Counted from the first letter of the stretch, positions 27,089-36,602 are shown. The stretch is 64,000 nucleotides of DNA from Arthrobacter sp. B1I2 (GCF_030816485.1 NZ_JAUSYC010000001.1:3348001-3412000); one strand, 5' to 3'. Program-made: numbers and translations. The notes: a model not told the origin generated them from the letters alone.

Positions 27089-27394
27089 CTACGACCGTTT
27101 CCCTGGAAGTTGAAGCTCTTCTACCGCAAAGCCGAGAAGGTCAAGGTCCAAGGTGGTTGGCTCGCAAACTCCATAGAGGAACGACTCGAACTCGAAAGCC
27201 AATGCATTACCACCATTGGCAAAATACCGCAGCCAGAGTTGATTGACGTCAATTTCGCCATGTCCGATCATTGCCCGCGCTGTCACTCGTGGATCTTCCA
27301 CAATGACTACTCTCAATTTATGCGGCGAGGTCTCGTTCCGACTCTCGCCGGTCTCCCAGCGTCCATACTGCATAGGACATTGAAATGATTTCAT
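27089..27394 (-). CDS. Hypothetical protein
   Basis: 101 residues with natural-looking protein composition, especially the stretch VVIVEDPRVTARAMIGHGEI followed by DVNQLWLRYFANGGNALAFE. The N-terminal 27 residues are less convincing, and no strong ribosome site precedes the ATG at 27394, so the true start may be further in. It is acidic, soluble and without a known motif. The family is not recognised. Confidence 0.5.
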   Translation of the reverse strand: MKSFQCPMQYGRWETGESRNETSPHKLRVVIVEDPRVTARAMIGHGEIDVNQLWLRYFANGGNALAFEFESFLYGVCEPTTLDLDLLGFAVEELQLPGKRS

Positions 27395-27986
27395 ATGTTG
27401 AGGGGATCAGGCCATCCGAGTCGGGCAAAGCCTGCCGCCGCTGCGTCAGCCGGTCTTCTTCCAAGGTTGTGCCAGCACAGCGTCCCAAATTAGTAGAGCC
27501 CAGTGCGTGGGGACGTCCATCCGTTGCCTTCATCGGCCTCGTCTTGAAACAGCGTCCCTAGAGGCAAGCAGTACCGCCCCGGGAACGGCACTGCATGATT
27601 TGGCGACTATTGGAGCATCATTTGCACGGAAAAAGCCCACCCGCTCCGCTGCTTTTCCCGCGCACACGGTGGACGACGCGACCCACCCGACCATCTGCAC
27701 TCAACCGCCACGTCACCTCGGTGCGTACATCCGCCGTGGTGAGCGGTGGCCGTGCACAGCCTCTGTTGGGTGCGGTGACGGTACGGGATAGTTCCCCATA
27801 GGCCACGCCTCGCCGCTGCCATCGCGATCCTTGACGTAGCAGGGGCTCTGCCATCCGGGAGCACACATGGTTGAGGCTCCGCACCAGTTTTGGTGCGGAG
27901 CCCTTGCTGCCTCCCGGCGACGTCCTACACCCTTGCCGTAACGCGGCGGGAGCATTCCATCTGGTTATGCGCGGCGTTCAGGGCTG
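27395..27986. other. Intergenic stretch with one strong hairpin
   Basis: No convincing gene. A 51-codon minus-strand ORF (about 27713-27868, starting MCAPGWQSPCYVKDRDG) has G+C-rich third positions, but no recognised family. The 12-base inverted repeat at 27875-27902 is the clearest structure. Confidence 0.35.
27875..27902. terminator. Perfect 12-bp hairpin, possible terminator
   Basis: GGCTCCGCACCA and TGGTGCGGAGCC are perfect complements around a four-base loop (GTTT). No T-run follows on either strand, so a terminator of the U-less actinobacterial kind is only one possibility. It lies 85 bases downstream of the stop of the GAF gene on the minus strand, which is the natural position for its terminator. 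Confidence 0.5.
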
Positions 27987-28838
27987 CTAGGTCCTTATGT
28001 CTATGTAGCTCTGTGCGATTGCCGCGAGTATCCGGAGCACCTGTTGTTCAGATGGGGGGAAGGACCGGGGTTTCTGGTCGATGATGCACAGGGTGCCTAT
28101 ATTCCAGCCGCGGGGGCCGTGCAAAGGAAAACCGGCGTAGAAGCGGATGTGCGGGTCTCCAACGACGAGTGGGTTGGATGCGAAGCGGTCATCGGTGAGC
28201 GTGTCATTGATGATCAGCATCGTATTGCGTTCCACGGTTGCTGTGCAGAGCGCAATTTGCCGAGGAGTCTCGTCACGGAGAGGCCCGACGACGGACTTGA
28301 AGTGCTGAACGTCGCCATCGATAAGTGACAATGATGCAGCGCCGACGTTAAAGAACTTTCTGGTCGCGCCTACAATCCGGTCAAATGGTTCCTCCGGCCC
28401 GCTGTCCAGCAGATTCGTCTCGCGCAGTGACTTCAGGCGCTCCGCCTCTGCCTGTTCGGGCGTCAGCAGGAACTTTCCGGAGGCTCCCAGCGCGGCCACC
28501 GCATGCTGACGCGTCCGCTTCTGGTTAACCGGGGTCAGGGCGGCCTTTCCCACCTCTCCTCGAAGTGAGACTCCCGGCTGACGTCCGGCTGTAGCCCGTT
28601 CTCCCCTCTTCCCGGGAGTACGACCCCCTTTAGCTTTCGACCAGGCCGGGGAACCATGCAGGTACCTATTTAACTCGAAAGTCGACCAACGGGAACTAGC
28701 GGACAAGAGTTTCCGGGGGTCTATCCCGAGCGTCGCGGCGAGTTCAAACCGCCGCTGCTCCTGTTCATCCACGCACTCCACCTCCAACCAAATCTCTTCT
28801 CCAAAGGGACCGGTCTTCCGCAGCTGCAAAAACCACAT
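27987..28838 (-). CDS. GAF-domain sensory protein
   Basis: 283 residues from the ATG at 28838 (MWFLQLRKTGPFGEEIWLE); a longer ORF to 28925 has no support. The N-terminal 130 residues are basic and of unknown fold. A GAF domain fills about 135-283 (SLRETNLLDSGPEEPFDRIV, FKSVVGP, FYAGFPL, GTLCIID). This variant, with the xxYAGxPLxxxxGxxxGTLC pattern, is common in stand-alone actinobacterial GAF proteins that sense small ligands or redox state. No output domain is attached, so it probably acts through a partner. Confidence 0.8.
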   Translation of the reverse strand: MWFLQLRKTGPFGEEIWLEVECVDEQEQRRFELAATLGIDPRKLLSASSRWSTFELNRYLHGSPAWSKAKGGRTPGKRGERATAGRQPGVSLRGEVGKAALTPVNQKRTRQHAVAALGASGKFLLTPEQAEAERLKSLRETNLLDSGPEEPFDRIVGATRKFFNVGAASLSLIDGDVQHFKSVVGPLRDETPRQIALCTATVERNTMLIINDTLTDDRFASNPLVVGDPHIRFYAGFPLHGPRGWNIGTLCIIDQKPRSFPPSEQQVLRILAAIAQSYIDIRT

Positions 28839-29614
28839 AATAAACCTACTTACTGCTTTGTCCCCGTGGCTACCCCTCAGACAGTTCAGCGTCAGATTGG
28901 CCCCAGGGCAACTCCGGCCGCGCAACTCTTCCGCCGACCGATACCGCTATCGTTGTCCCAGACCAGCGCCGAGGAACACCATCAACGTCCGGACACCCCC
29001 ATACCCTCCAACTCCTGCTGGACTCAATGCGGGACTGGTACTCCAGATTCACGTAGATGGTTCCGCACTCGCACGCGAGTTCTATGACGTCGACGGGTAG
29101 CAGGAATAGAGGGCGACGGCGTCGGCCATTACCTCACGGACGTGCTCTTCTTCAGTCACCGCTGCTCCTGGCGCCCACCACAGGTGGAGGGCACCACCGC
29201 GCAAGTGCACACCACCGCAGATTGACCGGGCGCCGCCTGCCCAGCGACAAGGCCATCTTCGTTCTTGCCCGGTCTTAGCTACGGGCCTGGACGGACCACT
29301 GGCGCGGCGTTCGCAAGAGACCACTCCCCGGGGCTCGCAGCGGTGTTTCGAACCGCGTCGAGTGTCGCGGACTTAGACCGAGCCCCTCCTTTGACCTGTC
29401 GGGCCTCCGGCCCGGCGAGTCGATGGGTATGTGAGCCAGGTCCCGGCATTCACTATGACCGGCGGGAATGTTCTCCGCCGGGAAGTGAAGGAGCACGGAG
29501 CGGGCGAAAGCAGCCGTGGCACCGTAGCGTTTGATGTTCCGGTTCGGGGGTTGAGGAATCGCGTTGCGTGTGAGGGCCTGATTGCCGGCGGGATTATGGG
29601 ATTCGGGGTGGCGG
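28839..29614. other. Long non-coding or decayed stretch
   Basis: About 780 bases without a convincing gene. A short minus-strand piece at about 29100-29165 reads MTEEEHVREVMADAVALYSC from a GTG and stops after 25 residues; it may be the start of a broken gene. CGGGCC-TCC-GGCCCG at 29400-29414 is a small hairpin, downstream of the EAL gene on the minus strand. Confidence 0.4.
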
Positions 29615-30460
29615 TCAGAACCAGATCGAAGCGTTTGGGGAAGAAATGTCGGGTCCGGTTTTGGCCGGGTTCGGATGGTTCCAGCGGGCCCAGTCCTGGG
29701 GGCGTGTGGTGGGCCGATCCAGGAGGTAGCCTTGCACGGCTGTCGCACCAAGACCAGCGACGGTTGCCAGTTCGTCATGTGTTTCAATGCCTTCAGCAAT
29801 GAGCACTGCTCCGAGCTGTTCGGCGAAGCCAACCATGGCCTCGGCGAAGGCGCGGCGCAGGATGTCCGTGTCGATTCCGGCGATGACGTTCCGGTCCAGT
29901 TTGATGATGTCTGGCTTGAGCTCCCTGATATGGCGGATTGAATTGACGTACGAGCCGGTATGGTCGACCGCGAGCCGGACTCCGCTTTGTCGCAAGGATG
30001 TTAGGGCTGCGGCCAGGGCGGCGGGTTGCTCTTCCGTCAGGGCTTCGGTGAGTTCAAGGACCACTCGGTTCGGGGCGAGAAAGGATTCCGCCAGCAACCC
30101 CGGCAGCAGTGGGTCCAGGCAGGTGGCGGGGGACAGTTTAAGCGCCACATACAGGTGGGACGGGAGGTGTTGGGCGGAGGCGAGCGCGGACTCCAGGGCC
30201 ACGAATTCAAGTTCGCTTCCCAGCCGGGCCTCTGCAGCCTCCGCGAACCAGTAGTCCGCGCCGTCTCCCCCGTCTGTGGCGAACCGGGTGAATGCTTCGA
30301 CACCGCCAACGGAGCCATTGGATAGCTCATAGATGGGCTGGAAAGCGGTCAGCAGCAACCTGCCCTTGAGGACTGCCTGAATCCGGGAGGCGCGCTCCTC
30401 CGGTGCCGGGGTTTCGGCCTGCGGCTCAATGGCGGGCTCGACCGCCGGAGCGAACGCCAT
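29615..30460 (-). CDS. Degenerate EAL-domain protein (main part of a frameshifted gene)
   Basis: This frame encodes a whole EAL-type domain: AFQPIYEL, GVEAFTRF in place of EALxR, VVLELTEAL, then AVDHTGSYVNS where active enzymes have DDFGTGYSS, KLDRN and IAEGIET. Several metal and catalytic positions of c-di-GMP phosphodiesterases are altered, so it is probably a non-catalytic c-di-GMP or protein-binding module. The first ATG at 30460 has no ribosome site. The natural start appears to be at 30735 in another frame, which makes the gene broken or mis-sequenced near 30455-30530. Confidence 0.75.
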   Translation of the reverse strand: MAFAPAVEPAIEPQAETPAPEERASRIQAVLKGRLLLTAFQPIYELSNGSVGGVEAFTRFATDGGDGADYWFAEAAEARLGSELEFVALESALASAQHLPSHLYVALKLSPATCLDPLLPGLLAESFLAPNRVVLELTEALTEEQPAALAAALTSLRQSGVRLAVDHTGSYVNSIRHIRELKPDIIKLDRNVIAGIDTDILRRAFAEAMVGFAEQLGAVLIAEGIETHDELATVAGLGATAVQGYLLDRPTTRPQDWARWNHPNPAKTGPDISSPNASIWF

Positions 30461-30735
30461 CGAAGTGCCGCCCGGGAGCCCCGTAAGGGGGACCTGATGG
30501 CCATGAGGTGCTCCGCCGGCGCTGTTTCCGGGTGTCTGGGGTGGGCGGCAACAACTTCATTGAGCCGATCTCTGGTTCCGGCCTCCTCAGGCGCCGGGGC
30601 TGAGAGCACGGCATCGATAATGTCCGGCGCCTGCCGGCGTACCCCAGTAACGGCGTCGCCGGAACGTTCGCTGCCTACCGGTTCTGCGGGAGGGCGGCTG
30701 CCAGCTCGCACTGGCTGGGACGGTTCCATCGACAT
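30349..30735 (-). pseudogene. N-terminal part of the frameshifted EAL gene
   Basis: Starts at ATG 30735 with AAAGGA correctly spaced, the only good ribosome site for the EAL gene. About 80 residues look real (SGDAVTGVRRQAPDIIDAVL, RLNEVVAAHPRHPETAPAEH). After about base 30490 the frame turns into Arg-rich nonsense, while the EAL frame becomes protein-like. Joining both frames would give a protein of about 370 residues. A single-base indel is the simplest cause. Confidence 0.55.
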
Positions 30736-30793
30736 GGCTATTCCTTTGATCCGCGTTCCGGCTGAGTCCGGAACCGGCCCACAACTTCCAGGA

Positions 30794-31362
30794 TCAAGGA
30801 CCCCGAAGGGCGGAAGGTCGTGCCCGCATCTTACTGCGCTGTCGCGCTGTCAGTCCATAGCATGAGTCGCAGGAAACCATGGCGGTACCTTTGCATTGGG
30901 CACGGGCTTGGGCATCGTTGCAGTAAACGGGGCCAGCACGTTCTCCACCACAGCCCGGATACGCTGAGCTTCCCGGGCCCACCCTGATTTGGGCGTGCAT
31001 TTCGTACACCGCAAACGCGGTGTTGATCAGCTGCACCATGATCGCGGTCTGCGCTGCCGTTTTGTTTGTGCTCGAGGCTGCCATGAACAACGTGGCGGCC
31101 CCGGCGATGGCCGGCAGCGCCACGGGCTTGCCGTGCTGGCGTGGCGCGCGGAGCCTGGCGGTGCGGGACAGTTCAGCGGCGGTGGCAGCCAGTGGACCGT
31201 GCGTTGGTTCGGGACGGGCCAGTCCGGCGAGGTCCGGAGCTGGACCTGGACCGCAGCAATGTTCTTGCCGCGCTCGACGCGTTCGGAGTGAACCGAGCGC
31301 TCTGCCGGCATGTCGTTTCTCTTGTCAGAACTCGGTTCGCGATGCGAGGCCGACCGTACCAA
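30794..31362 (-). pseudogene. Decayed gene for a small membrane protein
   Basis: From about 31240 down to 30940 one minus-strand frame reads as sensible protein: a basic, Ala-rich start (LAATAAELSRTARLRAPRQH) followed by hydrophobic segments ALPAIAGAATLFMAASS and TAIMVQLINTAFAVYEMHAQ. It has no proper start codon upstream. A neighbouring frame from about 31311 (MPAERSVHSERVERGKNIAA) gives a plausible N-terminus. At the 3' end the sequence becomes Cys/Arg-rich. The pattern suggests at least one frameshift. No family is recognised. Confidence 0.4.
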
Positions 31363-31452
31363 TCGATAATCGCACGTGTTCGAAGGAGCCGGGCCTTAGC
31401 ATTGGGCGTATGAAAGTCGGTAAGGTCCGTGATGCTCAGGATGGAAACTGCA

Positions 31453-31884
31453 ATGACCGGTGACAGGGATCGGGATGCTCTGAGGCGCCCGCGGCAGGCC
31501 CGGCCCCGTGACGCTCTTGGGCGCCCCCTGCCGTACGGAAGCGCCGGCGTTGAGCCGGTCTCGGAGGAGCCGTTGCCGCCGGCGCAGACGTTGGTCTCGG
31601 CCCGGAGTCTGGTGGAGGGCGGCCGGCCCTTCGCCGCCCATGAGGTACTTGAGGCCCGTTGGAAAGCCGGGCCGGCCGAAGAACGTCACCTCTGGCAGGG
31701 CCTCGCCCAGATCTGCGTCGCGCTCACCCACGCCGCCCGGGGGAACAGCGTTGGCGCGCTCCGTCTCTTCGAGCGGGGCGCGGCCCGGCTCGAGGAATAC
31801 GGTTCCGGCGAAGGGCCGACCTATGGGCTGGACCTGTCCGCCGTGCTGAATTGCGCACGTGATCGGATGCGCCCCGGCCATTGA
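31453..31884 (+). CDS. DUF309 domain-containing protein
   Basis: 143 residues from the ATG at 31453, preceded by AGGATGGA; three in-frame ATGs lie just upstream (from 31429). The N-terminus is basic and ends in ARPRDALGRPLPYGS, a conserved start of this actinobacterial group. The DUF309 core follows: GGRPFAAHEVLEARWKAGP, then WQGLAQICVALTHAARGN. DUF309 is a small all-helical domain with a conserved HEVxExxW. Its biochemical role is unknown. Confidence 0.85.
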   Translation: MTGDRDRDALRRPRQARPRDALGRPLPYGSAGVEPVSEEPLPPAQTLVSARSLVEGGRPFAAHEVLEARWKAGPAEERHLWQGLAQICVALTHAARGNSVGALRLFERGAARLEEYGSGEGPTYGLDLSAVLNCARDRMRPGH

Positions 31885-32019
31885 GCCGGCGGCCAGCATC
31901 CCCGCGCAGGCGTTGGAACCCGTGACTGGTTGCAAGCTGAAGGGACGCCACGGGGTCCCGAGCAGCCTCGACATTCCCGAGCGGGGAAGGGTGTCAAGGA
32001 CCTAGAGAAGCTGGTGGTC

Positions 32020-32988
32020 CTAGGAGCGCTGACGGCGTGTTCTCTGCTGACTGAAACGCTGCTTTTTCTCGTACCGCCGGGAGGCGCGCTGCTTGCGTTC
32101 TTGATCCTCGCGGGCAGATTTTATCGGTCGACGCTTTTCAGGCGCAGACCGGGACACACCGCTGGTCTTGGGCAGCTGCAACGGTATCCAGGCTGCGAGG
32201 ACACACAGTCCGGCCATGGCAAAGAACCCAACTCCCGCCCAGACCACGGAGGCAACCGCGGCCGCGGCCAGCACCCCGGTCAGCCAGTGACCCAGCACCG
32301 CGCGGTGAAAGTCCGGGAGCCATCCGGTTTCGATGCCGACCGCATAGAACCATGCCAACGATGCCGCCAGCAGGGTGTAGGCAGCAATCTCCCAGGCGTT
32401 CTCATCGGTGAGCGCGTAAGTGCAGATGGAACCGAACCCGGCGGCAAGCAACAGGGCACCCGGAATTCCCTTCCAGCCGGCAACGATCGCCGCCCCCGCC
32501 ACCGCCGAGATCAGGATCGCGAGGAAGAACAGTGCCGCGAATGCTCCCACAAATAGGTCCCCGGTTTTGTCCCAACTCCCGGGCATGAAGTCTTCGAACG
32601 GGGCCAAGCCAGCAATACACGCGGCAAGGCCCACCATGACAAACGCCAGCGAGATACCAATCCGTGCCGCCAGCTCAGTGCCGGCTGGCCGAAACCATTC
32701 CCCCTTCTCGTCAAGCCAATAGGTACCGGCCCGGGAAATCATGAACAGCGAGAAAGGAATCAGCAGACCGGGCGCCAGCAGGTACAGAATGGAGGCCGCC
32801 CACGGGTTACCCGGAGCGGGCCCCAGCATTGGAACGGTGAGCAGGCACGCAATCGTGGCCAGTACGGCTACCCCTGCAATGACCCATGCGGCGGTGAAAA
32901 CACCTCCGAGGATGGAAGTGCCCCGCCCGACGGTGCTCGTCTGGCTGTTCTGTTGCTTCTCCTGGTCCAGCTGGTGATTGGTGTCCAT
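32020..32988 (-). CDS. Hypothetical polytopic membrane protein
   Basis: 322 residues. A short polar N-terminus rich in Gln (HQLDQEKQQNSQTS) is followed by about seven or eight membrane helices between residues 28 and 265 (for example AAWVIAGVAVLATIACLLTV and FVGAFAALFFLAILISAVAGAA). A very basic C-terminal tail of about 45 residues (KRRPIKSAREDQERKQRASR) is cytosolic and could bind nucleic acid or lipid head groups. Start choice is supported by GGGGGGAAACGC before the ATG. No family is recognised. Confidence 0.75.
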   Translation of the reverse strand: MDTNHQLDQEKQQNSQTSTVGRGTSILGGVFTAAWVIAGVAVLATIACLLTVPMLGPAPGNPWAASILYLLAPGLLIPFSLFMISRAGTYWLDEKGEWFRPAGTELAARIGISLAFVMVGLAACIAGLAPFEDFMPGSWDKTGDLFVGAFAALFFLAILISAVAGAAIVAGWKGIPGALLLAAGFGSICTYALTDENAWEIAAYTLLAASLAWFYAVGIETGWLPDFHRAVLGHWLTGVLAAAAVASVVWAGVGFFAMAGLCVLAAWIPLQLPKTSGVSRSAPEKRRPIKSAREDQERKQRASRRYEKKQRFSQQRTRRQRS

Positions 32989-33545
32989 GCGTTTCCCCCC
33001 TTGCGCACTGATGTTCAGGAACTGCTGTCCCGCTCCTTGAGCCTAATTGGCGGACACCCTCGCTCACCCACGAAGGGGTATAAACTCCCCCTTGTCCACG
33101 CCGGTATCCGGGCTGCTGTCGGAGTGCGCGTCTTGGAGAACCCCGTCGGCTGACCGTGGAGGGGTTCTGCCGGCACAACTGCGAAACTATGCCGGGGGAA
33201 CGGACTGCGCTGGGCCTGAGCTGATCGACTGCCACGTCGCGGCCGTCGAGGATGTCCTGCAGCACGCGTTCTCCCAACTCAAGTAGGGGGACACTGCCGC
33301 GGGTCGGCTAGTCATGGGTCGGCCCACGAAAAGTCGTTCGCGGCCGACTCCGGCTCTCGAAGCCCTTGGATATGAGACGTCTCGCCGGCTAAACGAGCAT
33401 GATGCTGGCTTGGCCTTAATTGTCGTCGAGTCGTATGGGTTCGTTTGAGGCCGGTGATTCTCGTAGCTATGTCTTCTAACCTTTACTTGGATCGCTGTAT
33501 CCAGCATTGGCGTGGATTACTCCCCCCGAACTGTGGATGTTGGCG
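32989..33545. other. Intergenic stretch flanking the transposon
   Basis: No convincing gene. The end of one plus-strand frame at about 33210-33286 (CAGPELIDCHVAAVEDVLQH) looks like a fragment of protein-coding sequence, cut off upstream. The transposon end follows at 33546. Confidence 0.35.
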
Positions 33546-33563
33546 TTAGGTGGCGGCTTTTAG
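33546..33563 (+). repeat. Candidate left inverted repeat of the transposon
   Basis: TTAGGTGGCGGCTTTTAG matches the complement of the right repeat at 13 of 18 positions. It lies 17 bases outside the restored stop of the ATPase gene. Confidence 0.5.
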
Positions 33564-33579
33564 TGTTCGCTCTGTGTCG

Positions 33580-34388
33580 CTAGTTGCCGATGACGAGGAT
33601 GCTGGCTGCTGCTTCTACGACGTCGTCGGTGATTGTTTCGAGTTGGTTGATTTTTAGGACGCGTGTGACTGTGGGAATAGCCGTTCAAGGAGCCGGAAGT
33701 TGCCTCGGGTGATGCGTTCTACTGCGGCGATTGCCTGGGCGTCGGTGAAGTCGTCCGGGTCGAGGGTCCGTCCGAGGCGTTTCCAGTGTCGGTCCAGAAC
33801 GAAGAGGAGCTCGTCTCTGCCGAGGGAGCGGTATCGGTGGGAGAGGCCGAGGCGGCTGTATAGCTGGGGGTAGTGCCGGAATCGTTGATCTATGCCGGGC
33901 ATGCCGATGAGGATCATCGGCAGGTGGGTTCGATCGTGGTTATCACGGAGGAGTTCAAGGGCTGTCGCGTTAAGCCGTTCGGCTTCGTCGATTATTAGCA
34001 GCTCCACGAGCGTGGTGACTCTGTTCATCGAGCGTGGTCCGGCATCGAGCTTGTGCAGGTGTTCGTCAATGCACGAGCCGATTCTCACCTGGTACCGGTG
34101 TATATCCTCCATGAGGGTTTTGGGACGGCAAAGAACGTCCGGGGTGTAGAAGACGGTCCGGGAGCTGTTGGCGAGTGCGTAGTGCTTCTCGTCCTGGTCG
34201 CCGCGTGGTCCCCACACAGTGATGTAGGGCTCAAGGTCATCCCAGTTTGCGTAGCGGCGCGCGGAGAGTGTTTTGCCCACCCCGGCGTCCCCGTGGCAGA
34301 TCCCTATTGTTCGTTCTTTTCGGACTGCGTTGGCGAACTCGTTGAAGCGTCGGTGTTCCTTGGTGACGATGAAGGTTGGATTCATCAT
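33580..34388 (-). pseudogene. TniB-like AAA ATPase of the transposon, frameshifted near the C-terminus
   Basis: The open frame 33654-34388 gives 244 residues: Walker A GDAGVGKT (about 34-41), Walker B LLIIDEAERL and a C-terminal GNFRLLERLFPQ. It then ends early as SHAS-stop. One frame over, the sequence continues sensibly as VLKINQLETITDDVVEAAAS to a stop at 33580, the usual ending of these ATPases. A one-base deletion near 33670 explains it. Such ATPases choose target DNA and activate the transposase. The loss of about 25 residues may or may not abolish function. The stop/start junction with the transposase is one base. Confidence 0.85.
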
Positions 34389-35775
34389 TAGTCCTCTTCG
34401 TAGGTGCGCAGTCGGCGCCGGCGCCGTACTGGTTCAGTGATGTGCGGTTCTTCACGGCTGGTGACTGATGGAATGCGGTCGTTGATGGTGCGGCACAATT
34501 CTCTTCGGCGCGCTCTGCGTGCGACCTCGATGTCACGCAGGCTCAAACGAAGGTTGGGGTGATCCTCGTCAATGGCGACGCAGACGAAGGTGTCGTGGTC
34601 ATAGACGCGGATCTCGGATACGTCCCGCGGGTCGTATCGGATGGTGACGGTTTGCCCCACGAAGGGCGCCAGCGTGGGCGAGAGGTAGCGCTGGCCTTGA
34701 AAGTGGATGCCGTCGCGTTGCACGGTCCGGTTCTTTGGAACTGTCAGGAGGAGTCCGTCGAGGTCCTCCAGGGATTCGGGCATCCGGGGAAGCCAACCGT
34801 CCGCGACCCAAGCATCCCGTGGTGAAACACCAAGTTCGCTGTGGGGCCGGTCGTTGTAAGCGGCGACGAAACTTCCGATGGCGCGGTCCAGTCCCGGGAG
34901 ATCGAGCGCGGGGCGTGGTTTCCTGTTCCGCGGTCCAAGGTGTCCGGGGAGGGTGGAGAGAACTTCGGTGTTGATGGTCCCGAAGAACCGTTCGATCTTT
35001 CCTCTGCCCTGGGGACGGCCGATGGTCGAGTGGATGATGCGGACGTGCAGCTCGATGGCGGTGCGGTCGAGGTGGTGGCTGGTGAAGTCGGAGCCGTGAT
35101 CCACGTGCAGGATGTCGGGCAGCCCGCACATTGCCCAGCTGGGGTCGCTCTTGCGCCAGATCGCCTGGCGGAGTGCCAGGGCTGTGTTCAGTGCTGATGG
35201 TGCACCGGTGAAGACGGTGTAGCCCCAGAGCGCCCGGGAGTAATCGTCCATCACTGTCGTCAGCCATGGCCGGTCAGGTTTCCCGGTGGCGCCGCTAATC
35301 AGGATGTCGAGTTGGGTGTGGTCCGCTTGCCATATCTGGTTGGGCCGGTCGGCGCGGCGGCGAAGGACAAGTTCATGCCGGTCCCGATAGGATGCAGGAC
35401 CCTCGAGAGCCAGGGTCACCAGGGCAGGGTCGAGTGCCTGGACGATCTCGCGGACAACGGAGTAGCTCGGCGCCAGCGCACCTCTTCTGCCCGCTTCGGC
35501 CGCGGCGAGTCTGTGCAGCGTTGCCATGCTCGGGCGGGGCTTCGTCAGTGCAAGTCCCTCGATAAACCTAACTATTCCTGGGTCTATGCGCCGCGTGCCG
35601 GCATCGGCGCGCGGTCCCAGGTCGAGAGCACTTGCACCACCAGCCCGGTAGAGCCGAAGCCAACGTTGAAGAGTACGGGTGCTGACCCGGTTTCACGGGC
35701 GAGGGCGGCAAGGGGAATCTGGTCCTCGACGTGAAGTCGAAGGACTCTCCAGCGCTCTTCGCCGGTCAGGAACAC
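34388..35775 (-). pseudogene. DDE (Mu/TniA-like) transposase, frameshifted near the N-terminus
   Basis: The main frame (34388-35527, 379 residues) holds an rve-type catalytic core: Asp in WQADHTQLDI, Asp in HVDHGSDF and Glu in RGKIERFFG, then a Mu-transposase-like C-terminal beta domain. The real start is the GTG at 35775 (FLTGEERWRVLRLHV), three bases before which the resolvase stops. That frame reads through ALARETG and then fails, while the main frame continues as VSTRTLQRWLRLYRAGG, a helix-turn-helix. One G is missing from a G-run at 35686-35688. Restored, the protein would have about 462 residues. Confidence 0.88.
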
Positions 35776-36371
35776 CTACATCGTGATGCCCTCGCGCGCG
35801 GCGAGGGCTTGCTGGTGGCGGTAAAGAGTCGCCCGACTCCAGCCCACGAGGCGGGCCGCGTCCTCCGCCGTGCGTCCCTTCGCCCGGGCATCCTGCGCGA
35901 TCGCTAGCTTGTCCGCAATGACAAGCGGATCCGTCAGCGGCCGGCCAAAGCGTGTTCCGTTCTGCCTGGCAGCGGCGATGCCGGCATTGACACGCTCGAC
36001 AATCAACTCGCGCTCATACTCGGCCAACGTGGCGAGCATGTTCAGCATCAGCCGACCCGTCGAGGTTGCCGGGTCGATGCCGTCTGAGATGGATCGGACC
36101 TGGACGCCGCGTTCCCTCAGCAGGTTGACGGTGTTCAGCACATCGATCAATGATTGGCCCAGCCGATCGACCCGCCACACAACGACATTGTCGCCCTCCT
36201 CTGCGTATCGAGGAGCCTCTTCATCCCAGGGCGCTCGATCGCCGTCCTACTTCCCGAGGTCACATCGGCAAAAACGTCGCGCTTCTGCACGCCGGCGGAG
36301 GAGAGTGCGTCGAGCTGCAGCTGGGCATCATGGCTCGAAGTACTAACCCGCGTATAACCCAAATGCCTCAT
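35776..36371 (-). pseudogene. Serine resolvase/invertase of the transposon, frameshifted
   Basis: Two overlapping frames make one site-specific recombinase. The first (from ATG 36371) has the catalytic Ser in GYTRVSTSS and the ADVTSGSRTAIERPGMKRLL segment. The second (down to 35776) has VWRVDRLGQSL, MLATLAEYERELIVERV and a C-terminal helix-turn-helix, DAARLVGWSRATLYRH. The frames join at about 36195-36206, where one G is missing. Restored length is about 198 residues, normal for Tn3-family resolvases. It would resolve cointegrates at the res site next to its start. Confidence 0.88.
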
Positions 36372-36434
36372 TACGCCATTCTGACTCAAAAAGTCCGTCA
36401 CGGGCCCCCGCCGAGACAATCTATGGTGAGACGT

Positions 36435-36530
36435 GTTTGCAAGACAACGGGGTGCCCGGCTTTCTCAGCCGGCCGCCAACCCCTCCTCAGGCCCAGAACA
36501 GTGTCTTGAAAGCTTGTAGTTTTCAAGACA
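36435..36530. promoter_or_regulatory. Probable res recombination site
   Basis: TGTCTTGAAA (36502-36511) and TTTCAAGACA (36521-36530) are perfect 10-base inverted arms around nine bases. The 29-base layout with outer TGTC/GACA matches a crossover subsite for serine resolvases. A second half-site, GCAAGACA, lies at about 36439-36446. It sits between the resolvase start and the right transposon end, where res is expected. Confidence 0.65.
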
Positions 36531-36584
36531 TGAGCTGGAGGGGCTCGTTACCGGCTGCTGGTACGCCGGCCACAAATGTGATTC

Positions 36585-36602
36585 CTAATAGCGGTCATTT
36601 AA
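36585..36602 (-). repeat. Candidate right inverted repeat of the transposon
   Basis: Read on the minus strand it is TTAAATGACCGCTATTAG, matching the left repeat at 13 of 18 positions. Confidence 0.5.

Larger units (their letters stand above)
33546..36602. mobile_element. TniA/TniB/resolvase-type transposon, all three genes frameshifted
   Basis: Three minus-strand genes in order: serine resolvase, DDE transposase and AAA ATPase. They lie between imperfect inverted repeats at 33546-33563 and 36585-36602, with a probable res site between the resolvase start and the right repeat. Gene content and order resemble Tn5053/Tn402-like elements (tniR, tniA, tniB), without a visible tniQ or cargo. The size is about 3.06 kb. 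Each gene carries one single-base lesion, so the element is probably dead unless the lesions are sequence errors. No target-site duplication was seen. Confidence 0.75.
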
